64,000 bases of DNA from Mycolicibacter icosiumassiliensis (GCF_900078685.2 NZ_LT546166.1:660930-724929), one strand, 5' to 3'; counted from the stretch's first letter, positions 34,166 through 44,392 are shown. Notes: a model not told the origin generated them from the letters alone. A program made the numbers and translations.

Positions 34166-34558
34166 CTATGTCACCTCGTCGCTGTCGGTGCTGTCGTCGA
34201 GCACACCGACGGCGATCCCGTACGGCAGGAACCGCACTCGGCGTTTCGGGTCGGGATTGCGCTGGCTGGCGCGCAGCGCGTCGATCTCGGTGGCGTAGAC
34301 CTGCTCGACCCGCGCCGCCCCGTCGTCGCCGGCGGTATAGATAGCCCAGACTCCGGCACCGGTCTCGCCGGTGGTCGCCGGCTCGGCGCGCGAAGCCCGG
34401 GCCAGATCGGCGAAGATCGCACCCCAGCCCGCCCGGTCCCCGGCGGAGCTGAACGTGCCGGAGAAGCGGTCGAATGCCGCACGCAGCCCCTCGCCGGCCT
34501 CACGCATCATTCGGTCCAAATCCTCGGAATCGAATCCGAACGCGCCGTTGTCGCCCAT
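34166..34558 (-). CDS. Conserved hypothetical protein (Rv0313-like)
   Basis: 130 residues from ATG 34558 (another ATG 27 nt upstream in frame). Helical N-terminus (FDSEDLDRMMREAGEGLRAA) and a beta-rich C-terminus (GVWAIYTAGDDGAARVEQVY, RVRFLPYGIAVGVLDD). Placed by context and length as the Rv0313 homologue. Function unknown. Confidence 0.7.
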   Translation of the reverse strand: MGDNGAFGFDSEDLDRMMREAGEGLRAAFDRFSGTFSSAGDRAGWGAIFADLARASRAEPATTGETGAGVWAIYTAGDDGAARVEQVYATEIDALRASQRNPDPKRRVRFLPYGIAVGVLDDSTDSDEVT

Positions 34559-34647
34559 TGCGAGCCCCTTCCACCCGGTCGCCACACCCCAGTGTGCCTG
34601 CGCGAGGCCGATCCGGCCACGGTCTCAGGCCAGGCCGGCCGGCGCGG

Positions 34648-35373
34648 CTAATTCTCCGGAACCGTGATCGGGATCGGAATCGGCACCAACGGAATGCGCA
34701 GATATTCGGTGGTCATCGGCACGGTGGTGGTCGGCGGCACCGTGGTGCTGGGTGGTTCGGTGGTCGTCGGCGGAACCGTCGTGGTCGGCGGCGTAGTGGT
34801 CGTCGTCGTGGGTGGAGCCGTCGTCGTCGTGGTGGTCGGCGGCACGGTGGTAGTCGTGGTGGGCGGCGCCGTCGTCGTAGTCGGCGGCGGCTCCGTGGTG
34901 GTCACCGGCGGCGGGACCGGCGTGGTGGCGACCGGCGGCGGCGCAGGCGAGCTGGGCTGCGGCGCCACACTGGGCGTCGGAGTCGGCACCACGGCGCTGG
35001 TCTCCGGCGCGACCGGCGTCTCGTCGTCCTGGCTGCGGGTCAAGCTGTAGATCGCCCCGGCAACGGCGATCAGCGCCACCACGACGCCGATGACCAGCGC
35101 CAACCGCGGCAGCCGCGAAGGTGCTCGACGGCCCGGGATCGGCGCAGCAGGCACCGAAACCGTCGGACGGCGTCCGGTACTCAGATCCTGATCGAAATAG
35201 GGGTTCTCGACGTAGGGCACCGGTTCGGCACCAGCACTGCCGTCCTCCTGCGACCAGGCGAACGCATCCACAACAGCACCGGAACCGGGGGCAGACATTA
35301 CGGTCGGCGCCATGTTGGTCGCGTCGACCGCTTCTGCTTCCCTGGTGGCCTCGTCGTCCTGCGGGTCGTACAT
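34648..35373 (-). CDS. Single-span Thr/Pro-rich membrane protein
   Basis: 241 residues. Acidic cytoplasmic N-terminus, one membrane helix near 110-135 (LPRLALVIGVVVALIAVAGA), and an outer region with long PPTTTTT-type repeats ending LRIPLVPIPIPITVPEN. The repeat and tail resemble the C-terminal half of M. tuberculosis Rv0312. Probably glycosylated at Thr (inference). Same layout as the proteins at 6305 and 7358. Confidence 0.7.
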   Translation of the reverse strand: MYDPQDDEATREAEAVDATNMAPTVMSAPGSGAVVDAFAWSQEDGSAGAEPVPYVENPYFDQDLSTGRRPTVSVPAAPIPGRRAPSRLPRLALVIGVVVALIAVAGAIYSLTRSQDDETPVAPETSAVVPTPTPSVAPQPSSPAPPPVATTPVPPPVTTTEPPPTTTTAPPTTTTTVPPTTTTTTAPPTTTTTTPPTTTVPPTTTEPPSTTVPPTTTVPMTTEYLRIPLVPIPIPITVPEN

Positions 35374-35478
35374 GGCTGACTACCTTGGATCGACAACGGC
35401 TGGAATGGCCTCACGATAGGCGGGGCCGAACCGTTCAGGATCGCCGACACACCGGGGTTCGGCGGGCTATCAGCCGAT

Positions 35479-36705
35479 TCACACCACGGTCAGCGGCAAC
35501 GATTTGCGGGTGCGGAACACAAAATCCGCGCCGCTACTGACCTTGGTCACCATCACCTCGGGCATTTCTTTTGCGTCGGTGTCGGCCTCGATTAGCCGAG
35601 CCGTCCACTCGCTGTCAGACCCCTCGACCTCCACCCGCAGCAGCGGGTTCACGGCGGTCGCGATGGCCTGCAGCGGATTGACGTCCTGCGGAGAGCACAG
35701 CGTGATCCAGGCGCCGTCGTCGTGCGCGGGCGAGGGGTGCACCGCGATGGTGTTCTCGCCGATGTCGGAGCGCACGTAGCCGATCGGATTGAGCAGCGGG
35801 TGTAGTTCGAAGGTGCGCAGCGCGCCGTCGATGTCCCCGGGAAGCTTGAGCGCGTTCTTGATTCGCTGGGCACCCAGCCCGGCCAGGCCGGTGAGCTGGC
35901 GCCTTCCCACCGATGCGGCCAGCTCATCGGAGTCCGCCCGGGCGCGCACCGCGAGCGCGAAGGACAAGTAGAGCAGGTGCATCTGCAAACACACCTCGTC
36001 GGCGATGCGGACCAGCGCCGAATGCGAGAACGCGGTGAAATCGACGTCGGTCAGCAGCGGCCCGGTGTAGTCCGCGAGGCCTTCGTCGGCGGCGTCGATG
36101 TCGTCGAGTTGCCAAGTGGCGGCTTTGCTTTTGCCGATCACGGCTAACGCGGGAATCGGCTGCGCCGGCGGGTAAGACTCGTCGATGATGACGGTCCAGT
36201 GGCAGTGCGGTTGCCGGTCCGACGGCGTGCGGGGCGGTCGGTGCACGGGCCGGCATTGCGCGTGGACATTGGTCGCTACCGCGGTGGCATCGAAGGTCGG
36301 GTCCTCGATGGTGTGGCACATGCCGAAGACGTAGTCGTCGCCCATCGGCTCGACGTCGAGCAACGCGCCACAGCTGGCCAACTCGAACTCGCCGTTCCAG
36401 CGGTCATGGACGGTGAAGCGAAAGTCCATGAACTGCGGTGGTGAACCGATGTCGAACTGCAGGCCTTTGAAGATGGTGAACACGTCATTGCCGGTGTAGC
36501 CCAGCGCGCGCTGCATGCGCTGGGTGTAGATGGGGCTGGAACCCGCCCACTCCTCAATGGCGATCTGCACCATTTCCTCGCGGCCGAACTCCGAGATGCA
36601 CCAGGCCATTCCGGAACGGTCGATCATGTGCCCGATCAGCAGCAGTTCGGGCACGAGCACAGCCAACTCGTCACGGGACAGCGACGCATACCTGGATTCG
36701 GTCAC
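35479..36705 (-). CDS. Conserved hypothetical protein (Rv0311-like)
   Basis: 408 residues with no membrane helix or signal. Recognisable blocks are LSRDELAVLVPELLLIGHMI, GMAWCISEFGREEMVQIAIE, CHTIEDPTFDATAVATNVHAQ and SDIGENTIAVHPSPAHDDGA. The length and location match M. tuberculosis Rv0311, of unknown function. Divergent from a TetR regulator whose start is 39 nt away, so the pair may be co-regulated. Confidence 0.7.
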   Translation of the reverse strand: MTESRYASLSRDELAVLVPELLLIGHMIDRSGMAWCISEFGREEMVQIAIEEWAGSSPIYTQRMQRALGYTGNDVFTIFKGLQFDIGSPPQFMDFRFTVHDRWNGEFELASCGALLDVEPMGDDYVFGMCHTIEDPTFDATAVATNVHAQCRPVHRPPRTPSDRQPHCHWTVIIDESYPPAQPIPALAVIGKSKAATWQLDDIDAADEGLADYTGPLLTDVDFTAFSHSALVRIADEVCLQMHLLYLSFALAVRARADSDELAASVGRRQLTGLAGLGAQRIKNALKLPGDIDGALRTFELHPLLNPIGYVRSDIGENTIAVHPSPAHDDGAWITLCSPQDVNPLQAIATAVNPLLRVEVEGSDSEWTARLIEADTDAKEMPEVMVTKVSSGADFVFRTRKSLPLTVV

Positions 36706-36744
36706 CCGCTAAAAAATAGTTGTGTCTATGTTATAAAGTCAACA

Positions 36745-37380
36745 ATGACTATTCCCGCTGGTTCCACTCGGGCTTCGGGGCCCTCCGGGCCGACCCGGCG
36801 AACCAGCGCGCCCCGTAAACGCGGCGACGACACCCGGGCCCGGATCATCGATGAGACGGTGCGCTGCATCACCGAAAAGGGTTTCGGCGCAGCGACCGCC
36901 AAGCACGTCGCCGAGCGGGCCGGGGTGACCTGGGGGGTCATCCAGTACCACTTCGGGGACCGCAACGGCCTGTTGATGGCCGTGGTCGACGACGGGGTGG
37001 CTGAACTGCTGACGAGCCTGTCCGCCGTCGACGTCCATGAGCTGGACCTGCATGAGCGCATCGAAGCCGTCGTCGACACCGCGTGGCGCTGCTACGCCAG
37101 TCCCACCTCGCTGGCCGCGTTTGAGATCCTGCGGGCCACTCGCGGCAGCTTGGGTGAGCAGTCCCACCAGCACCTGTTGCAGATGAACTCCGTGATCAAC
37201 AGATTGGGCCGGCTAGTCTCCGCCGACCCTGCGGATTCCGGTGTCGCCGAAGTGATCTGGGCAGCCCTGCGGGGAATTGTGTTGGCGCAGATGATCATGG
37301 GCGGGCCCATCGACTGGCAGACCGAGCGGCGGGTGTTGGTCGACATGGTCGCCCACTACCTGCAGCGCGAGAACGGTTAG
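36745..37380 (+). CDS. TetR-family regulator
   Basis: 211 residues from ATG 36745. HTH near residues 30-75: [20 protein letters not shown] then [21 protein letters not shown]-terminal domain contains [20 protein letters not shown] and [20 protein letters not shown]. Divergent from the Rv0311-like gene, with an AT-rich short intergenic region (TTGTGTC...ACAA) that may be its operator. It overlaps the convergent PPE gene by 4 nt. Confidence 0.87.
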   Translation: MTIPAGSTRASGPSGPTRRTSAPRKRGDDTRARIIDETVRCITEKGFGAATAKHVAERAGVTWGVIQYHFGDRNGLLMAVVDDGVAELLTSLSAVDVHELDLHERIEAVVDTAWRCYASPTSLAAFEILRATRGSLGEQSHQHLLQMNSVINRLGRLVSADPADSGVAEVIWAALRGIVLAQMIMGGPIDWQTERRVLVDMVAHYLQRENG

Positions 37381-38609
37381 CCGGTGCGCCAGTGCGTCGG
37401 AAGCGGCTGCCCCTCACGCTGCCGGGTGTGATACGCCCAGGACGACGCCAGCCAGCCACTGCCATTGGTCAACGTCGCGATCGGCTTACCGTCCTGATCG
37501 TCTTTCTTGCCGTTGGTCTTCTGGTTGCGGCTACCGGTGGCGTTGGGCGTTGCGCCTTGGCCCGCAGTCGTTCCCATCATCGCCTCCTGGCACGCCATTC
37601 CCGGCGGCATCCCGGCGGCAACGGGCAAGGGGGTTTCGGCGGCGGCCAGTGTGAAGGCGATTGGCTTCAGCTCTGGAGCCGCGGTCGCCCAGCTCGGCGG
37701 CACCGACAGCCCACCGATCGGGATCGCCCGGCCGACTCCCGGACTCATCACCGGCGTGGTGGATGCCGACAGCACTCCGCGCGGCCCGATCCCCTCGAAG
37801 GTCAACGCACCCTCGGGGCCACCGCGGACGTAGACCAGCCGTCCCCAACCGGCGCCGTTAGTCAGCACGGTGTACAGGCTGGAGTCGAAGCTGATCCCGC
37901 TGGTGGCGATGCTGCTGAACGGCGTCAGCTTGCCCACTTCGGAGGTAAAGGTTTCCCACCACGTCGGCGGGTCCGCTGTGGCCGCCGGATTCGCCAACTG
38001 CTGCAGTGCCGTCTGGGTCAATGCCTGGCCATTGCCGGCTACCGCGTGCGATACCGCCGCGGACTGGGCGCCGGGCCCGGCCCGGTTGGTGGTCTGCGGC
38101 GGCTGCTCGAGTTCCGGCAGTGCGCTCGCCGGCATGGCCGTCGCCGCGTAGCCGTACATTGCGACGGCGTCTTGGGCCCACATCTCGGCATAGGCAGCCT
38201 CTGCCGCGGCGATCGCCGGAGTGTTCTGGCCGAAGAAGTTGGTGGCGACCAGGGTGGCGAGCAGGGTCCGGTTGGCGGCCACCACGGTCGGCGGGACCGT
38301 GGCTGCGAAGGCAGCCTCATAGGCGGCGGCAACCGCCTTGGCCTGTATCGCGGTCTGCTCGGCGTTGGCCGCGGCGGCCTGCAGCCACGCCACGTACGGA
38401 GCCGCTGCATTGGCCATCGCCACCGAGGTCGAACCAGACCACGCGTGCCCGATCAGACTCGAGATCACCCCGGAATAGCCGACCGCCGCCGTCTCCAGCT
38501 CAGCGGCCAGGGCATCCCAGGCGGCCGCCGCGGCGAGCAGGGGTGCTGCCCCCGGACCGGTGTACATCCGGCCGGAGTTGACCTCCGGGGGGAGGAATGC
38601 GAAGTCCAT
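37377..38609 (-). CDS. PPE family protein, SVP subfamily
   Basis: 410 residues from ATG 38609. The PPE domain (1-175) starts [20 protein letters not shown] and contains the WxG-type turn [34 protein letters not shown]. The SVP hallmark appears late ([14 protein letters not shown]). The C-terminus (about 355-410) is hydrophilic with Asn/Lys/Gln ([16 protein letters not shown]). Likely substrate of a type VII system, surface-located; no PE partner adjacent. Follows another PPE gene by 11 nt, probably an operon. Confidence 0.93.
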   Translation of the reverse strand: MDFAFLPPEVNSGRMYTGPGAAPLLAAAAAWDALAAELETAAVGYSGVISSLIGHAWSGSTSVAMANAAAPYVAWLQAAAANAEQTAIQAKAVAAAYEAAFAATVPPTVVAANRTLLATLVATNFFGQNTPAIAAAEAAYAEMWAQDAVAMYGYAATAMPASALPELEQPPQTTNRAGPGAQSAAVSHAVAGNGQALTQTALQQLANPAATADPPTWWETFTSEVGKLTPFSSIATSGISFDSSLYTVLTNGAGWGRLVYVRGGPEGALTFEGIGPRGVLSASTTPVMSPGVGRAIPIGGLSVPPSWATAAPELKPIAFTLAAAETPLPVAAGMPPGMACQEAMMGTTAGQGATPNATGSRNQKTNGKKDDQDGKPIATLTNGSGWLASSWAYHTRQREGQPLPTHWRTG

Positions 38610-38620
38610 GTCGTTGGGGA

Positions 38621-39796
38621 TTAACCCGCCGCCGGCGGACGGGGCACCACGGTCCGGCGTTGAGCGGCGACGCGCGATGTCGCCGCACCCAGACCGCGAC
38701 CGGCCAAGGTGCCGAGCATGGTCTCGCCGAACGCCCCGCCCGGCACACCGCCGGCCAGGGCCGGCACCGCCGGCGCAGCGGAGGCCGGTAGCGGCACGCT
38801 CGCGGAGGTCAGGGTGACCGGCATCGCCCAACCGCGGGGAACCGACAACGCCCCGATCTTAAGTGCGTTGCCGGCGCTCACTGACGCCCCCGCACCGCTC
38901 AACCCGGCGCCCAATCCGGCGCCCAATCCGCCGCTGCCGAGCCCCAACTTGCCCAGCCCTAGCCCGCCCAAGCCCAGGCCGGCCGGCCCAAGCTTGGGCG
39001 GATGGAGGATTTCGTCCAGGCCGCCGGGGTTTTCGGCCTGAAACGCGGCCAGGCCGATTCCGTTGTTGACGTTGCTCAGCATGTTCGCCGTGCCCGACCA
39101 GCCGGTCATCGTGGCACTCATGCCCTGGGTGGCCAACCCCGTGAACGGTGATATCTGACCGATGATCGAGAGCAATGAAGTGAAGATATCGGTGGCCGCA
39201 CCGTTGCCGGCCGCCGCGGACCCAGCCTGAGCGACCGCGGCGGACTGAGCGGATTGCCCGGCCGCGTTGGTGGTCTGCGGCGGCTGGCTGAACGCGGTCA
39301 ACGCCGACGCGACCGCCGAAGAACTGGCGTAGCGGTACATCGCGGCCGCGTCCTGGGCCCACATCTCGGCGTATTGACGTTCGGCTTCGCCGATCGCCGG
39401 GGAGTTCTGCCCGAAGAAGTTCGTGGCAACCAGCTGCTTCAGCAGGACTCGGTTCGCGGCAATCACCGGCGGGGGCACCACTGCCGCCACCGCCGTCGAG
39501 TAGGCCTCCGCCGCGGCGGTGGCCTGGCGAGCCGTGGTTTCGGCCTGGGTGCCGACGCCACGAAGCCAGGTCACATACGGCGCAGCGGAGGCTGCCATCG
39601 CCGTCGCTGCCGGACCGGTCCACGGTCCGGCAGCCAGGCCTGAGGTGACCGAGCCGTACGACGCCGCAGCGGTATTCAGCTCGGCGGCCAGGTTCTGCCA
39701 CGCAGCAGCGGCGGACAGCATGGAACCGGATCCGGGGCCGGCGAAAATACGTCCCGAATTGATCTCCGGGGGCAGCGCCCCGTAGTCCAGGTACAC
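38621..39796 (-). CDS. PPE family protein, SVP subfamily
   Basis: 391 residues. PPE domain begins [20 protein letters not shown] and holds [20 protein letters not shown] and [21 protein letters not shown] Gly/Leu-rich stretch ([20 protein letters not shown]) precedes the SVP motif [12 protein letters not shown]. First of two tandem PPE genes; an IS1380 element inserted 147 nt upstream of its start may affect its promoter. Confidence 0.93.
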   Translation of the reverse strand: MYLDYGALPPEINSGRIFAGPGSGSMLSAAAAWQNLAAELNTAAASYGSVTSGLAAGPWTGPAATAMAASAAPYVTWLRGVGTQAETTARQATAAAEAYSTAVAAVVPPPVIAANRVLLKQLVATNFFGQNSPAIGEAERQYAEMWAQDAAAMYRYASSSAVASALTAFSQPPQTTNAAGQSAQSAAVAQAGSAAAGNGAATDIFTSLLSIIGQISPFTGLATQGMSATMTGWSGTANMLSNVNNGIGLAAFQAENPGGLDEILHPPKLGPAGLGLGGLGLGKLGLGSGGLGAGLGAGLSGAGASVSAGNALKIGALSVPRGWAMPVTLTSASVPLPASAAPAVPALAGGVPGGAFGETMLGTLAGRGLGAATSRVAAQRRTVVPRPPAAG

Positions 39797-39943
39797 GATG
39801 TCTCCTCGCTCACGGCACTTGGAGGTACTCCAGTAGCCTTCAGCGGTTGCGAACGGCTATTCCGAATCTCACGAAACGGCACTCAGGTGAACCATAGGTT
39901 ACGTAGAAGTGGTCAACAGGGTGGCGGGTCGATGAACGGTTAG

Positions 39944-41640
39944 CCCAGATTTTTCGCGAAATGCGCCTTGTGAAGGTGTGTAGATGAGCGAAAGTGCCTG
40001 TCCTGCAAGGAATAATTGGACTTGTCGACGGTTCAATCGTTCCAAGTGGAAGGCACCTCGCAGGTGAAGAATATCGCGGTGGCAGGGCGGGTGAAAGTGT
40101 CTGCTGACGGCCAAGGTGTGGTGTCGCATGCCGGGATGGGCATGCTGCGCGAACTGGCCGACCGGACCGGGTTATCGACGCAGGTCACGGCCGCGCTGGC
40201 GGATACCTACCGGGGCCCGTGGGTGTACGCGCCCGGGGAGGTGTTCGCTGATCTGGCCGCCGCGGTCGCCGACGGGGCCGACTGCATCGACGGGGTCGCG
40301 CAACTGTGCGGGGATCGCGAGCACGTCCTGGGTGCGAAGGCCTCGACGACCACGATGTGGCGGCTGGTCGATGAGCGCATCGACGCCGCACACCTACCCG
40401 GGGTACGGGCCGCGCGGGCCGCCGCGCGGGCCGCGGCCTGGGAAGCCGGAGCGTCCCCCGCTGGTGAGGGCTGGCTGCACATCGACATCGACGCCACCCT
40501 GGTCATCGATCACTCCGACAACAAGACCGGCGCCGCCCCGACCTGGAAGAAGACGTTCGGTCTTCATCCGCTGCTAGCGTTCCTGGACCGCCCCGAGATC
40601 GCCGGTGGCGAGGCTCTGGCCGGGTTGCTGCGCAACGGTAACGCCGGCTCCAACACTGCCAGTGACCACGTCATCGTTCTGGGACAGGCACTGGCCGCCC
40701 TGCCCCCGGCGTGGCGGCCCGACCCAGACCACCCCGATGATCCCGATAAGCCCCGGGTGGTGGTGCGCTGCGACACCGCCGGGGCCACCCACCGATTCGC
40801 CGATGCCTGCCGCATCGCCGGGGTCGGGTTCTCCTTCGGCTACCCTGTCGACGCCCGCGTGCAGGACGCCGTGGACAGTCTCACCCTCGCTGATGCCTGG
40901 TACCCGGCGATCGACACCGACGGCGGTATCCGCGACGGCGCCTGGGTCGCCGAGGCCACCACCCTGGTCAACCTGGCCTCCTGGCCGGCCGGGACCCGGT
41001 TGATCCTGCGCAGAGAACGCCCCCACCCCGGCGCGCAGTTGCGGTTCACCGACGCCGACGGGATGCGGATCACCGCGTTCATCACCGACACACCACCCGG
41101 AATCATCGCCGGGCAGGTAGCGGGCCTGGAGTTCCGGCACAGTCAGACCGCCCGCGTCGAGGACCGTATCCGCGAACTGAAGGCCACCGGTCTGCGTAAC
41201 CTGCCGTGTCATTCCTTCTGCTCCAACGATGCCTCGCTCGAAGTCATTCTGGCCGGCGCCGACCTGGTCACCTGGACCCGACTCATCGGATTCGGTAGCC
41301 ACCCGGCACTGGCCCGCGCTGAGATCGCCACCTTCCGCTACCGGGTCCTGCACGTCGCGGCCCGCGTCACCCGCAGTGCCCGTCAACTGCGGCTACGCCT
41401 GGATGTCACCTGGCGGTGGGCATCGGCGATAGCCGCCGCCTGGCAGACCATCCGCAGCGCCTTCCGATAACACCGCGGCCCATCCGACCGACCAACGTTG
41501 AAAGGCCCACCGGCCCTGGGAAAGCCCGCCCCACCCGGCGACACGGGACAGCTCCGCCACGCCACCACCCGAAAATCATTACCAATCAGCCAATTCGCCA
41601 TCAGACCGAGCCCGAACCCATTTTCCATGCAAAATCGAGG
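39944..41640 (+). mobile_element. IS1380-family insertion sequence
   Basis: 1697-bp element. Ends are imperfect inverted repeats: left CCCAGATTTTTCGCG, right (reverse complement) CCTCGATTTTGCATGG. It is flanked by a 4-bp direct repeat TTAG (39940-39943 and 41641-41644), the target duplication length of this family. It carries one intact transposase gene. Confidence 0.88.
40016..41470 (+). CDS. IS1380-family transposase
   Basis: 484 residues, intact. DDE transposase with a RNase-H-like core: GWLHIDIDATLVIDHSDNKT (first Asp region), VVVRCDTAGATHRFADACR (second) and QTARVEDRIRELKATGLRNL (Glu region with the family YREKT-like context). TTG 40016 follows AAGGA; alternative in-frame starts lie just downstream. 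No degradation seen, so the element may be active. Confidence 0.9.
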   Translation: MDLSTVQSFQVEGTSQVKNIAVAGRVKVSADGQGVVSHAGMGMLRELADRTGLSTQVTAALADTYRGPWVYAPGEVFADLAAAVADGADCIDGVAQLCGDREHVLGAKASTTTMWRLVDERIDAAHLPGVRAARAAARAAAWEAGASPAGEGWLHIDIDATLVIDHSDNKTGAAPTWKKTFGLHPLLAFLDRPEIAGGEALAGLLRNGNAGSNTASDHVIVLGQALAALPPAWRPDPDHPDDPDKPRVVVRCDTAGATHRFADACRIAGVGFSFGYPVDARVQDAVDSLTLADAWYPAIDTDGGIRDGAWVAEATTLVNLASWPAGTRLILRRERPHPGAQLRFTDADGMRITAFITDTPPGIIAGQVAGLEFRHSQTARVEDRIRELKATGLRNLPCHSFCSNDASLEVILAGADLVTWTRLIGFGSHPALARAEIATFRYRVLHVAARVTRSARQLRLRLDVTWRWASAIAAAWQTIRSAFR

Positions 41641-41756
41641 TTAGGCGACCGTCTACTGCCATGACAGATCCGGCGCACACCGTACCGAAGGTGTTCACCG
41701 ATGATTCATTTTGATTCCGCTATTGGTTAATTCAGGTCAGTAAAGCTGTTGGCACT

Positions 41757-42071
41757 GTGATACATCCACGATGGGCCTTGATCGCGATCGGCGCTACGGC
41801 GCTGGTCAGTGCGGCCGCTCCGGCACACGCCGACACCGATCCCGACGCCCTGTTCATCAGCGCGATTGAGCAGGCGGGTATCGAGTACACCAATCCGGCC
41901 GACGCGGTCGCCGTGGGTCGCGAAGTCTGCGACTTCCTGGGCGCGGGACATCACTCAGATTCCGCCGCTCGCGCCGTGCGGATCTCAAACCGCGGCATGT
42001 CGGTGAAGAACGCCGCCCGGTTCGTGGCGTTCTCCCAAGTGGCGTTCTGTCCCGACTCGATCACCGAGTGA
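41757..42071 (+). CDS. DUF732 secreted protein
   Basis: 104 residues from GTG. Signal peptide (WALIAIGATALVSAAAPAHA) and a DUF732 domain: DALFISAIEQAGIEYTNPAD, AVAVGREVCDFL and FVAFSQVAFCPD with two cysteines for one disulfide. Mycobacterium-specific family of unknown role. Followed 13 nt later by a paralogue. Confidence 0.85.
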   Translation: MIHPRWALIAIGATALVSAAAPAHADTDPDALFISAIEQAGIEYTNPADAVAVGREVCDFLGAGHHSDSAARAVRISNRGMSVKNAARFVAFSQVAFCPDSITE

Positions 42072-42084
42072 CGGAGGAAAAACA

Positions 42085-42387
42085 ATGACGATGCGCAAAC
42101 CGGTTGTGGCTGCCTTCGCGGTGGCCGGTCTGCTGGGCCTGGCGGCACCGGCTGCTGCCGATCCCGGTGATGGCAACTTCCTCGGTGCCCTCGACAAGAT
42201 GGGTATCTCCTACCCCGATGCCGCCGACGCGGTCGCCGGCGGGCATTCGGTATGCGACTACCTGACCACGGGGCACTCCCCGAATCAGGCGGCCAAGGCC
42301 GTGAAGAACGCCAATCCCAGCCTCACTCTGACCAGGGCGTCGCAGTTCGTCAGCATCGCCCGGGCGTCCTACTGCGAAGAGGCCTGA
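42085..42387 (+). CDS. DUF732 secreted protein, paralogue
   Basis: 100 residues with signal peptide (KPVVAAFAVAGLLGLAAPAA). DUF732 domain: FLGALDKMGISYPDAADAVA, GGHSVCDYL, ASQFVSIARASYCEEA. Shares the same Cys pair with its neighbour; ribosome site GGAGGAAAAAC before ATG. The two are an operon. Confidence 0.85.
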   Translation: MTMRKPVVAAFAVAGLLGLAAPAAADPGDGNFLGALDKMGISYPDAADAVAGGHSVCDYLTTGHSPNQAAKAVKNANPSLTLTRASQFVSIARASYCEEA

Positions 42388-42392
42388 GGCAA

Positions 42393-43049
42393 CTACTTTG
42401 CGATCGCGATGACCGCGCCGGGTCGCAGCCACTGAATGATCTGCACCAGCTTGGCGTCGTCGATCGCCACGCAGCCCGCGGTCGGGCCGCCGTCGGTCGT
42501 GTGAAAGAAGAAAGCGGCGCCGTCACCGGGGGTGCGGGCGGTATTGACTCCCATCACCACGGCGTGCTTGTACTGCGGGATCTCGAGGTTCTCGCTCTCA
42601 CTGGTGTCGAACGCGCATTGCGCCTTCTTGCAGACCTGCATGGTGTTGAACGTCGGGCTGCGGTCGTCGCCGTTCCACCAGTGATCGGGTCCGACCTGTA
42701 CATATTGCAGTCCCCCGCCGGGGTTCGGCGCGGTGCCGAACGCATAAGGCAGGGTGAAGACGCCCATCGGGGTGGCCGGATATCCGCTCTTTGCCTTGGC
42801 TGCCATGCCGGCCGAACCGACGTGGGTCGGGATCCCGGCGGCTACCGGTTGCCAGCCCGCCGCGCTGCGCTGGTAGACGTCCATCTTGGCGTCCGAACCG
42901 CCCACCCCGACAACCGAAATCACCTGATTGGCGTTGCCTACCGAACGGGCAAACCACGGATTGACGTCGCCTTGGGCTCCCGGGGCCGCGGTCAGCGCCG
43001 CAGCAATCGTGCACAGGGCAGCGCTGAACAAACTCACAAGTCGGCGCAT
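42393..43049 (-). CDS. Exported L,D-transpeptidase-like (YkuD) protein, Rv0309-like
   Basis: 218 residues with signal peptide (LVSLFSAALCTIAAALTAAP). The C-terminal domain resembles the YkuD fold: HAVVMGVNTARTPGDGAAFF then HTTDGGPTAGCVAIDD, containing the His and catalytic Cys. Such enzymes make 3-3 peptidoglycan cross-links, but this Rv0309-type branch is short and lacks the Ig-like domains of classic mycobacterial Ldt proteins. Activity is inferred. Convergent with the DUF732 pair. Confidence 0.83.
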   Translation of the reverse strand: MRRLVSLFSAALCTIAAALTAAPGAQGDVNPWFARSVGNANQVISVVGVGGSDAKMDVYQRSAAGWQPVAAGIPTHVGSAGMAAKAKSGYPATPMGVFTLPYAFGTAPNPGGGLQYVQVGPDHWWNGDDRSPTFNTMQVCKKAQCAFDTSESENLEIPQYKHAVVMGVNTARTPGDGAAFFFHTTDGGPTAGCVAIDDAKLVQIIQWLRPGAVIAIAK

Positions 43050-43108
43050 TCACTCATCATCTGTGCATGTCAGGAGCGGGTCAAACACCGCTCACGGCGC
43101 GCCGGGGT

Positions 43109-43345
43109 TCAGCTGTCCGCGCGTCGCGGCAGGTCTGCGACCGGCGCCTCACCCTTGAGCAGGCCGCGGGACGACAGATAGTCGCGGAAGTACTCCCGGT
43201 GTTCCGGGCACGTGAGCCAGACCTTGCGACGGTCCGGGGTGTGCAGCTTTGGGTTGTTCCACAACATGCCGTACACCGCGTCGGCGCTGCAGCCCTTGCG
43301 GGAGCAGATGAGGGCATCGACCGGGTCGGCGTTACTGCTGGTCAT
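43109..43345 (-). CDS. Small Cys/His-containing protein
   Basis: 78 residues. CSRKGCSADAVYGMLWNNPK and VWLTCPEHREYFRDYLSSRG contain Cys/His residues spaced as in a small zinc-binding domain. Conserved small actinobacterial protein, to my knowledge uncharacterised. Overlaps the PAP2 gene by 4 nt and is last in that operon. Confidence 0.7.
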   Translation of the reverse strand: MTSSNADPVDALICSRKGCSADAVYGMLWNNPKLHTPDRRKVWLTCPEHREYFRDYLSSRGLLKGEAPVADLPRRADS

Positions 43346-44016
43346 TTGTGGCCATCCTGCGGCGCGGATCCGGTCAACCCCGGTCGCCGCCACGGTTGCA
43401 GGATCAGAGCCCACACCGTCAGGTAAGCCCAGCCCAGCGCCCAGCCGGCCAGTACGTCGGAGGGATGGTGCACGTTCAGCGCTACCCGAGCAACACCGAC
43501 CGCGCCCACCACCAGCACACCGACGCCGACGGCCACCACCCTGGCGTTGCGCCGCAGTGCGGGCATCGCCAGCAGCAACAGCGCGCCGACACCGATCATC
43601 ACTCCCAGCGCATGCCCGGAAGGAAACGAGGTCGAGGTCGCCCAGACCAGGGCCGTTACCGGCCGCGGTCGCCCGACCGAGCCCTTGGCCAGCACGGTCA
43701 GCAGCCCGCTCGCCTCCACCGTCACCAGAAGGAACAGTGCAGCGCGCAACCGGTGGCGCAGCACCGCAACCAGGGCCGCCGCCATGCCCACCGCCCGGAA
43801 GATCGCCGGTTCGAAAATGGTGGAGATGCCATCCCAGAACCGGACCCAGATCGGGTGCTTGACCGCGACGTCGTAGCTCGCGTCCAGGGCAGCGGAGTCG
43901 ACGTCGGCCAGCCAGGTCCAGCCCTGCCGATAGCCGACCAGCATCAGTATGTAGACCGCCACCGCGGCCGCCACCGAGATCAGCGCCGCCGCACGCGCGC
44001 CCGAAGGCGGCACCAT
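43342..44016 (-). CDS. PAP2-family membrane phosphatase (Rv0308-like)
   Basis: 224 residues, about six membrane helices. The three PAP2 motifs are present: KGSVGRPRP, the PSGH motif in TSFPSGHALG, and ARVALNVHHPSDVLAGW. Dephosphorylates lipid phosphates such as polyprenyl pyrophosphate or phosphatidic acid at the outer membrane face. Operon with the small Cys/His protein downstream and the 112-residue membrane protein upstream. Confidence 0.9.
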   Translation of the reverse strand: MVPPSGARAAALISVAAAVAVYILMLVGYRQGWTWLADVDSAALDASYDVAVKHPIWVRFWDGISTIFEPAIFRAVGMAAALVAVLRHRLRAALFLLVTVEASGLLTVLAKGSVGRPRPVTALVWATSTSFPSGHALGVMIGVGALLLLAMPALRRNARVVAVGVGVLVVGAVGVARVALNVHHPSDVLAGWALGWAYLTVWALILQPWRRPGLTGSAPQDGHK

Positions 44017-44355
44017 TTAGTTCCCGCCGCGGGAAGTCCCGACGCCCCGCAGGTCCGGCCAGGGCGGGCGGCGCAGCACCGCCAGGGAAGCGATGACGGC
44101 GGACAGCAACCCGGTCAGCACCCCGACCAAGGCGATCCGGTTCGCGTCGACCGCGGCCACCCAGTTGGCCTGCCCACCGTGGATCACCACCACCCCGAGG
44201 GGTGTCGCGCTCACCTTCGAACCGTCTGGCCCCGACGCGGTCACCCGTGCGGCGGTGATCACCGTCGCGCCGTCTGGGGTCTGGTGGGGTTCGCCGTAGA
44301 CGAGGTCTACGGCAGCATCGGCGGAAAAGTGGTCGAGCGGTTGTGCACGGTTCAT
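44017..44355 (-). CDS. Small membrane protein (GerW/YtfJ-like, tentative)
   Basis: 112 residues. The central part (GATVITAARVTASGPDG, SKVSATPLGVVVIHGGQANW) resembles the repeated beta structure of GerW/YtfJ-type proteins, followed by one membrane helix (RIALVGVLTGLLSAVIASLA). Immediately upstream of the PAP2 gene with no gap. Assignment tentative; corresponds by position to M. tuberculosis Rv0307c. Confidence 0.6.
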   Translation of the reverse strand: MNRAQPLDHFSADAAVDLVYGEPHQTPDGATVITAARVTASGPDGSKVSATPLGVVVIHGGQANWVAAVDANRIALVGVLTGLLSAVIASLAVLRRPPWPDLRGVGTSRGGN

Positions 44356-44392
44356 GACAAGCGTCCCTTCGTGTGGCTCCTACCATGATCCC

